This document shows positions 13,701-14,219 of a stretch of 14,219 bases of DNA, piece by piece; the first letter of the stretch is position 1; each line of letters starts with the position of its first letter. The notes beneath the pieces are model-generated. The model was given only the letters and a program-made list of their open reading frames with translations, had not been told where the DNA came from and made no database searches. Source of the stretch: CAYHPY01 sp964358485 (GTDB lineage Bacteria > Elusimicrobiota > Elusimicrobia > UBA1565 > UBA9628); assembly GCA_964358485.1 (NCBI GenBank), contig CAYHPY010000095.1, forward strand, positions 1 through 14,219. Direction: 5' to 3'. The position numbers were made by a program, and so were the translations under genes.

Positions 13701-14219
13701 TAGTACTGCCCGTTCTGGGCATCCCCGGCCGCCACGTTGCCGAAGATGTCGCGCGCGTTGATGGCGACCGCGGCGGCCTCGGTGACCTTGGCCGGATTGG
13801 CGGACGAGTAGGGATGGTGCACGGTCAGGTAGTAGGCCTGGCTGGCGGTGATCGTGTGGGTGGATTGGGCCGGGGAAAAGACGTTGACCTGGGCCGGGAA
13901 GAGGATGGCCTGGGCCGTGATCGTGGTGATCCCGACGGTGGTGTCGAAGAAGTACATCGAGGCCTTGCTGGTTCCGGAAAAGGGAACCTCGATGTATTGG
14001 CCCAGGGAGTTGTCGATCCGGTTCCAAATGCCGGGCGTGGGGACCGAGGGATTGGTGGCCACGATCACCGCGAAGGGGTTGGTCCCGGCGTAAGTGGTCC
14101 CCCGGGAGGACGCCATGCGCACCCGGTAATCCAGCCCCGAGTTGGTCACGTTCCCGAACTGGTCCTGCAGGAAGGCGGTCACGACGGTATTGGTCGTGAC
14201 CCCCCCGAGGAACTGCAAG
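1769..14219 (-). CDS. Giant modular extracellular protein, C-terminal 4,149 residues (5' end beyond window)
   Basis: The frame is open from the right edge to the TAA at 1771-1769. A TTG at 14218 opens the frame only because the window is cut there; the real start and signal peptide lie further right. Residue numbers here count from that TTG. The order is: Ig-like 'D.FGN' domains (1-245); core modules 1-7 with inserts (about 250-2036); three composite tandem units (2037-2594, 2595-3261, 3262-3910); a fibronectin-III-like domain (3915-4037); a FlgD-like Ig domain (4048-4149). The core module has the pattern 'vP.L.l.LkT ... irl ... v.iWkDsNgDg.Fd ... fFvvyDI', with calcium-loop elements near residues 357, 537, 757, 1035, 1418 (degenerate), 1610, 1790, 2080, 2640 and 3307. 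There are no transmembrane helices and no catalytic motif. The composition (Thr, Ser, Gly, Val, Asp, Asn) is that of secreted beta-rich adhesins or surface-layer/filament proteins. Function (adhesion, surface coat) is inferred from architecture only. It is alone in its transcription unit as far as visible. Confidence 0.9.
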   Translation of the reverse strand, partial: LQFLGGVTTNTVVTAFLQDQFGNVTNSGLDYRVRMASSRGTTYAGTNPFAVIVATNPSVPTPGIWNRIDNSLGQYIEVPFSGTSKASMYFFDTTVGITTITAQAILFPAQVNVFSPAQSTHTITASQAYYLTVHHPYSSANPAKVTEAAAVAINARDIFGNVAAGDAQNGQYYTGKVLFGSSGSTATVTMLDPVQGTTFHVFTPGEGGVFSNMQVTDLVQEILTLSVTDQFSPTIWGKTNDGSRTDLFTSDPVKRSSGDFNLAGVVVTPTDFAPESNPPPAGPIPAVKVSIGVNKKVLNQGDGTTAESPDPIVMMRMTMSVNPSVGPVLTSKLSTIKVKKRQPESNLNDSHISELGLYMDVNGNARFDALTDLFLASGTYSGGDSSWIFGQTVPLYVSSPVPAALTQTAKHYFFTVRVASTGYFIGELPRSFGLEIAGPSDITLSGDSQVKVARNNFVIRTSTSSVEREPANIRVKGEDIVAWWQPPTLTLSSYPYVNQGEPLVGMAKLLVWTDVFTGVVGKMRVTRTGDGLDVHIKSVRLFLDTKADKVTPCPIADIDCGTFQSSVDREVTDPLNPGKFPAGETHSVTLNITNPTGVNGTVDQSTKTYFVVFDFDPAAEPNRTHGVLMTQSDVIPLVGNGVVASFNPPLSSTQVPISPTPDTVFLAARNTEGLGPDLDEDGFPDSVSPVPSAVSQNDVNRPAVKWSLKTNTGSAEWLGLKLDRWIPSTMRSNGAFNDTLALNNKASDVTNIKVWRDWNGDGIFDVAVDSQVSPLDNTPRIFPLTATTVDISSGAGSPDVQDIEVSDISVMFPSDSPFENAVTPGIDDPIQRLVLNDNQTDELKKEVVLCQGRDMILKKYLNCARAREGTPKIAFSSGTQVSGSAFIPISGFSGTGGQILTPVDADVFVTYNYSPVATVHPSAGNGVAVPNTTYFLIRGPKVMSPNKVWISTVQSGGLTDSFVPTMKEVADKVMVISSNTLDGPLGAFVQQGSTEAVASLVVRTDIGDALWRWILIQATGTATKSGLAAPDVDSVSLWYDENSDGIFNPGAVPVGDRLMGQGVFGYSGQGLTAQVKFTTATKIVTDAAAGQTQRYFVAYNISKTAQPTDAITGAPRTLGFEIRATALPSPDINDNPNTNSVSYPNSMDPASNVPFYSKPRAIIAAPQVLYMKATPYFSSSSGTFKAPSLLANAASLAAGTTEAYWAVTSTYGFPVPLSGATAYAMVDGEILSYTALDFDCPFVIGVKRAQLNSIPMSHNLVWSTSALGGPQLGGAGAGAAAAGAVEAAWVLTSTVGLPSAPRSDLTACTTAYAAAYMMVGSEVVSFASYDPGIPVVYGVIRGQLGTAPAPHAAGTPLEKVNVQQYPILGPMVFQGGKNIASIRLDMWTSNFQVQLSAIKFNRIQPSGLNGQDSDVSGVRIYRSAVPAADPEFHRDPASGENLGDFLMGINQFGASPEPQGRVDVPLNDPALGLPGYTLIKPSTQTFYVALDIAQSARFSHEALVPPLPVNAVTGALVGDTGKLSLIPTNAGHTAVFVTTPTSPAFVIMPTFNTVSAEFEQFMPQNAFQNDKNVPMLKIRLKTDRNTAIIDRINIGHLVADGALDTDATVISLWKDSNGNAAFDTADSTAGPLGNFPNRISFGNETFSSATAVIVLKDPILVSTAPIDVFATINISEFALENSRQGLEIPAPSNFSIQVPNIVTFPGGGFATGGSMLTIKKVTSRLTLGVNNISGLMTSVNQAQPNIPFLRFNLATDVALSPWRTIRLERGGGSQEVTKPLGRNTDIKFVRIYKDINQDDVFSVKDDVNISDVDTTFAVVYSTMIVTSSTAAPFDLVVQSTRGFPVNFDGTMAGGKVFVNNAELMTFAGADSGTGKAQGCVNGLLNGNGLPCLRILSRGDNLGLGPTPKLTLNAGASVRKVDVFDQANDSNNQGLIYLANDQLIGPTAGSFFVVYDIGDEAIRNDLVGVVIRDKSWFGMPRGDIINPFLYKDITRANPLGSGTTTYPFVGTNVAVNPITLAVQGFTVAPAGAGQGQKDVALLQLEFKTSSDFVNLKKLRLVQHGTVEGGGGVGDGDFSKITIWKDNGDRVLTPATDIVVGSSAAFYGGVVVVDLTANAADPSAVPYVRITTATSRFFVTADIGVLDLASQSTLNHEAGIRLADFNDIQGPNGPVTAAPDAALRPPVESRTIKIAPLSLPPVSISSMAAPVTITRAQAGVPAAAVGYPAFAKLDPVPLSSGGCNNGKDASNQRNNVCRDTATNAPVPDQAKWLCPNGSSWTAANCAGVPPLLDLTGDGVPDNFSRFGGFGVALTTNATLAGDGSPSRDLSGTGLLDMDLNDDGIVDMVFFSSSSVQILLGTDLTDQGNASKAVAVPDQGFVPSAWADKSGQLTAMLPLPTTPGYFEVAVGRFYDETIPAYTGQWSSVTALNISSMTNNAFQIMAAGAPISAARVSGLSLPDAAVTRLAQNLSADTTAFVVVDASRLRLPGLIFVGSEVLRATRGSGANELLVVGQDGDPAPGNGRGLKGSAPIVHLKNEPISDDAALFLARFKAVDGSTSSIRPLFVYRVEPTAPTIRLAVSSLDAAPKSAAQEELNVPLLRLELQTNFGGVDVAQIRLGQVGTIKTSGGTSGEGDFKRLTLWEDSNNDRLFSPASDSLVGFIGVNGSTMALYGNAGVFGSTTAFFSVSSHSMVLWNAISAQQGALCSLTGGFFSGSFACSFPGVWGVNCAFTPAAGVSCSCSIPISGLSGAACNGYLGGVESLPGLVELSTAAYFGSRPVFALNRGGIPYLRVSTATVRLFLAADIGSQDKAAASTSGHFAGVELAAFSDLVGPNGSPLPAAPETGTSFPQASGLVEIKAVKVPPVAMNPLLPPVILVRPNTEITPGVKVLASAVGFPAFAKLDPIFCNNGRDPSNPRNNICRDQTNNLIPDQSRWINADGTAWTVSITSSLHPPLIDLNGDRVPDNFSMRGGAYLASLSTNVAMAGDGAPSRDMTATGVLDMDLNDDAVADLVAFSSGNFRILLGNDLTDQGNPNRTLPAPERGFVPSAWTGKSGQLAALLPLISTAPGNYYEVAVARYYDDAIPAYSGAWSSVTMPATTNLSDDAFEAMAAGAPITAARISGLDLPVPNYTRLAQALTPDTTAFLVVDGSSLRLPGLVYVGSEIMRVARGTGNQLLVIPQSGDPSPGNGRGLQGSAPIAHLPSEPVSDAAAIFLARFVSPAGTSAPRPMFVYRVRPDAASILVTAVGANIAPTGAVVDELNVPLYRLEVKTNTGMVELGQLRLFQTGTVVTSSNTGGGEGDFKRLMVWADGTDGTNGDRVFTPRTDRLVGVIGQTLSTGTWAQWSSTNAMTALGLSTTSFYDSWKNLSGRYGTQCAFTGTFSAGSFTCSVPGVWTVTCSMSSGGSVSCVSGVDQVAALQELMVSTEPFFGKTPILTLNDGNGLPLVVTKKPLVLFVAADIGKTDKFGSSTLGHQAGVSLGAVLGPNGAPLAAPIEFAVPSTPDSGLVVIKGFAVPMVSVSVSSSLPPIVMVKASTNTPATAVGYPAFALTDPVRCNNGRNPSNPRNNMCKDSKGNWAPDPGYWLCVNGSSWATRGGNPPSATVKISSWTGVDGSTWTLNCPSDPPLLDVNGDRVPDNFSMGSGVNMTLISIVGDGAPARDLTGTGILDMDVNQDGIADIVTKDGSGKIKILLGNDPADQGNPDKAVAVPETAFVPSAWVGKLDELGARMPFISTNGYYEFSAGASYDTEGRKSYSGSWGSVTVKSTRGLNLQGFRALVDSTSAAVTTAKIKGLSLPIPNVTKLIDNLAADTTSFQVKDASALDVRKLVFVGNEIMRVKRGSGNTLIVVGQEGDPAPGNGRGLGGSMPMIHLGGEKGGEPVSDGAAIIFARWVSSDGAKTDEQPMFLFRPDTKAPTAPGAIQINAGGAGAKTSVFSGQSLRDLGASFAIQWKKSSQDISGVTMYEIQARGGPALSLQQRVVWRKLKDVTATEAETQQTTVGEEEEFDGNLFYEFRVRAMSGALIASAWSVQATESVSAGLTKKVIDGVSNYPNPFDTRTGGAGGKTTITYILGQNSDVTITIYDMLGYIVTTQNYTAGSEGGRVGPNYVTWDGRNAAGRLVGKGGYVARIKVKAPGGSANELRKIGVIH
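1772..2077 (-). other. C-terminal FlgD-like Ig domain, possible sorting domain
   Basis: Residues 4048-4149 begin with SNYPNPFDTRTGG and continue with TTITYILGQNSDVTITIYD, GYIVTT, YVTWDGRNAAGRLVGKGGY and a final Lys-containing strand ending at the C-terminus. This is the pattern of FlgD Ig-like domains and of type A C-terminal domains used by the type IX secretion system ('YPNPF..tt.i.y.l....v.l.iyd..G..v......G...v.WdG.n..G..v..G.Y...i....K..vi'). In many Bacteroidota this domain directs export and surface attachment. Whether this organism has that system cannot be seen here. Confidence 0.8.
2108..2476 (-). other. Fibronectin type III-like domain of the giant protein
   Basis: Residues 3915-4037 show the FnIII order: APTAPGAIQI at the start, FAIQWKKSSQDISGVTMYEI for strands B-C, then a Trp-containing strand, and NLFYEFRVRAMSG...SAWS near the end (the 'Y.FrVrA.....S.WS' signature). 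It sits between the last repeat unit and the C-terminal Ig domain, a common place for FnIII in secreted bacterial proteins. Confidence 0.7.
2489..4435 (-). repeat. Composite tandem unit 3 of the giant protein (residues 3262-3910)
   Basis: The order matches unit 2: NVPLYRLEVKT, VWADGTDGTNGDRVFTPRTD, a Cys-rich insert (3350-3420), LFVAADIG, CNNGRNPSNPRNNMCKD at 3556-3572 (bases 3503-3553), LLDVNGDRVPDNFS, DMDVNQDGIADIV, ILLGNDPADQGN, FVPSAW, VGNEIMRVKRGSGN and GNGRGLGGSMPMIH. The stretch between the Cys motif and the FG-GAP-like part is longer than in units 1 and 2 (extra Trp/Ser-rich segment around bases 3360-3450). The unit is followed by the fibronectin-III-like domain, not by another core module. 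Confidence 0.85.
3959..4171 (-). other. Cys-rich insert in unit 3 of the giant protein
   Basis: Residues 3350-3420 match the insert of unit 2, with four Cys between 3376 and 3409 (TQC, FTCSVPGVWTVTC, VSC). The last two Cys of the unit 2 version are missing. The even number in both copies fits paired disulphides. Family not recognised. Confidence 0.6.
4436..6436 (-). repeat. Composite tandem unit 2 of the giant protein (residues 2595-3261)
   Basis: The order matches unit 1: NVPLLRLELQT, LWEDSNNDRLFSPASD, a Cys-rich insert (2680-2760), LFLAADIG, CNNGRDPSNPRNNICRD at 2907-2923 (bases 5450-5500), LIDLNGDRVPDNFS, DMDLNDDAVADLV, ILLGNDLTDQGN, FVPSAW, VGSEIMRVARGTGN and GNGRGLQGSAPIAH. In the second calcium-like loop the usual Gly is Ala (DLNDDAVAD), so that site may have lost or weakened ion binding here. 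The spacing between the first Cys of the motif in units 1 and 2 is 666 residues. Confidence 0.85.
5939..6181 (-). other. Cys-rich insert in unit 2 of the giant protein
   Basis: Residues 2680-2760 interrupt the core module and hold six Cys between 2705 and 2752, with the core pattern FACSFPGVWGVNC. The equivalent stretch of unit 1 is a short linker without Cys. The Cys are probably disulphide-bonded outside the cell. I do not recognise the domain. Confidence 0.6.
6437..8110 (-). repeat. Composite tandem unit 1 of the giant protein (residues 2037-2594)
   Basis: In order: a core module (DVALLQLEFKT; IWKDNGDRVLTPATD; FFVTADIG); the Cys motif CNNGKDASNQRNNVCRD at 2241-2257 (bases 7448-7498); an FG-GAP/VCBS-like part with LLDLTGDGVPDNFS, DMDLNDDGIVDMV and ILLGTDLTDQGN (about 2286-2366); FVPSAW; a beta segment; then the element with VGSEVLRATRGSG and GNGRGLKGSAPIVH (about 2468-2537). 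It is the shortest of the three units because its core module lacks the Cys-rich insert found in units 2 and 3. Homology to the other units is plain in protein and still visible in DNA, for example a shared GGCCGCGCCCGTTGCC with unit 2. Confidence 0.85.
10141..10621 (-). repeat. Two adjacent 'V.St.GfP...vdgEi...RgqlGT..H' elements in the giant protein
   Basis: Residues 1200-1258 (YWAVTSTYGFP, then AMVDGEILSYTA, VKRAQLNSIPMSH) and 1286-1357 (WVLTSTVGLPSAP, MMVGSEVVSFAS, VIRGQLGTAPAPHAAGTPL) are two copies of one element. A low-complexity Gly/Ala linker of about 27 residues separates them. The second copy matches the pattern 'vastsGFP..g.i.id.Eii.yt...g...tRG..GT.aa.H..Gt.v' seen in phage tail/baseplate and other beta-structured proteins. 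Related, more diverged copies lie near residues 1828-1900 and in each of the three composite units. What the element binds is unknown. Confidence 0.6.
13484..13849 (-). other. Bacterial Ig-like domain of the giant protein
   Basis: Residues 124-245 contain AINARDIFGNVAAGD, then YTGKVLFGSSG, FTPGEGGVFSN and ILTLSVTDQ. This is the familiar order of bacterial Ig-like repeats found in invasin-like and other surface proteins ('v.A.DafGNva.gytGtv.fssSd....ytFt..d.G.htf.v.l...g..tltvtD'). A second, incomplete copy is seen at residues 1-120 (VVTAFLQDQFGNVTNSG), so more copies may lie upstream of the window. Confidence 0.7.

Noticed and set aside
14216..14218. TTG at 14218-14216 as the true start of the giant protein
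   Set aside because: The first residues already lie within an Ig-like domain and there is no signal peptide, so the gene must begin beyond the window edge.

Overview
The window is a GC-rich bacterial segment, densely coded and entirely on the minus strand. It holds the 3' part of one very large surface-protein gene (more than 4,100 codons, running off the right edge), a short intergenic region of about 117 bp, a secreted HEAT-repeat protein, and the first 176 codons of a CHASE2-domain sensor that runs off the left edge. No tRNA, rRNA, CRISPR array, transposase or phage gene was found. There is no ribosomal or other phylogenetic marker, so taxonomy is a guess. The giant extracellular beta-rich protein with a C-terminal FlgD-like Ig domain, the high GC and the secreted HEAT-repeat protein would fit an environmental Gram-negative lineage such as Elusimicrobiota, Omnitrophota or another FCB/PVC-like group. 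I lean to Elusimicrobiota with low confidence.

Giant gene (1769-14219). The visible protein is a chain of extracellular beta modules. It begins with Ig-like 'D.FGN' domains. Ten copies follow of a core module that contains a calcium-loop-like element (D-x-N-x-D-G type) and a strand of the type fFvvyDI. Lineage-specific inserts sit between them. The last three core modules belong to a composite unit of about 560-667 residues repeated three times in tandem (about 2 kb each). Each unit has a Cys-paired CNNG...RNN.C motif, an FG-GAP/VCBS-like calcium half-repeat, and a segment resembling the 'RG.xGT...H' element of phage tail and other beta-structured proteins. The protein ends with a fibronectin-III-like domain and a FlgD/T9SS-CTD-like Ig domain, which suggests export and surface attachment or sorting. 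Its promoter, signal peptide and true start lie outside the window.

Intergenic region (1652-1768). Two bases after the giant gene's stop codon is a perfect 27-bp inverted repeat with a 22-nt loop, AT-rich against its surroundings and resembling a REPIN/MITE-like element. It is followed after 4 bp by a well-formed sigma70-type promoter (TTGAAA-17-TAGAAT) whose predicted start falls on the A of the next ATG, so the HEAT-CHASE2 transcript may be leaderless.

HEAT-CHASE2 pair (1-1651). A signal-peptide-bearing protein of nine HEAT-like repeats with a Pro/Lys-rich tail overlaps the CHASE2 gene by ATGA, with a Shine-Dalgarno-like AAGGTG in front of the second start. The two are almost certainly one operon. 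Because CHASE2 is an extracytoplasmic sensing domain, the exported HEAT protein may be its periplasmic partner (inference). The CHASE2 output domain (cyclase, kinase or other) is beyond the window.
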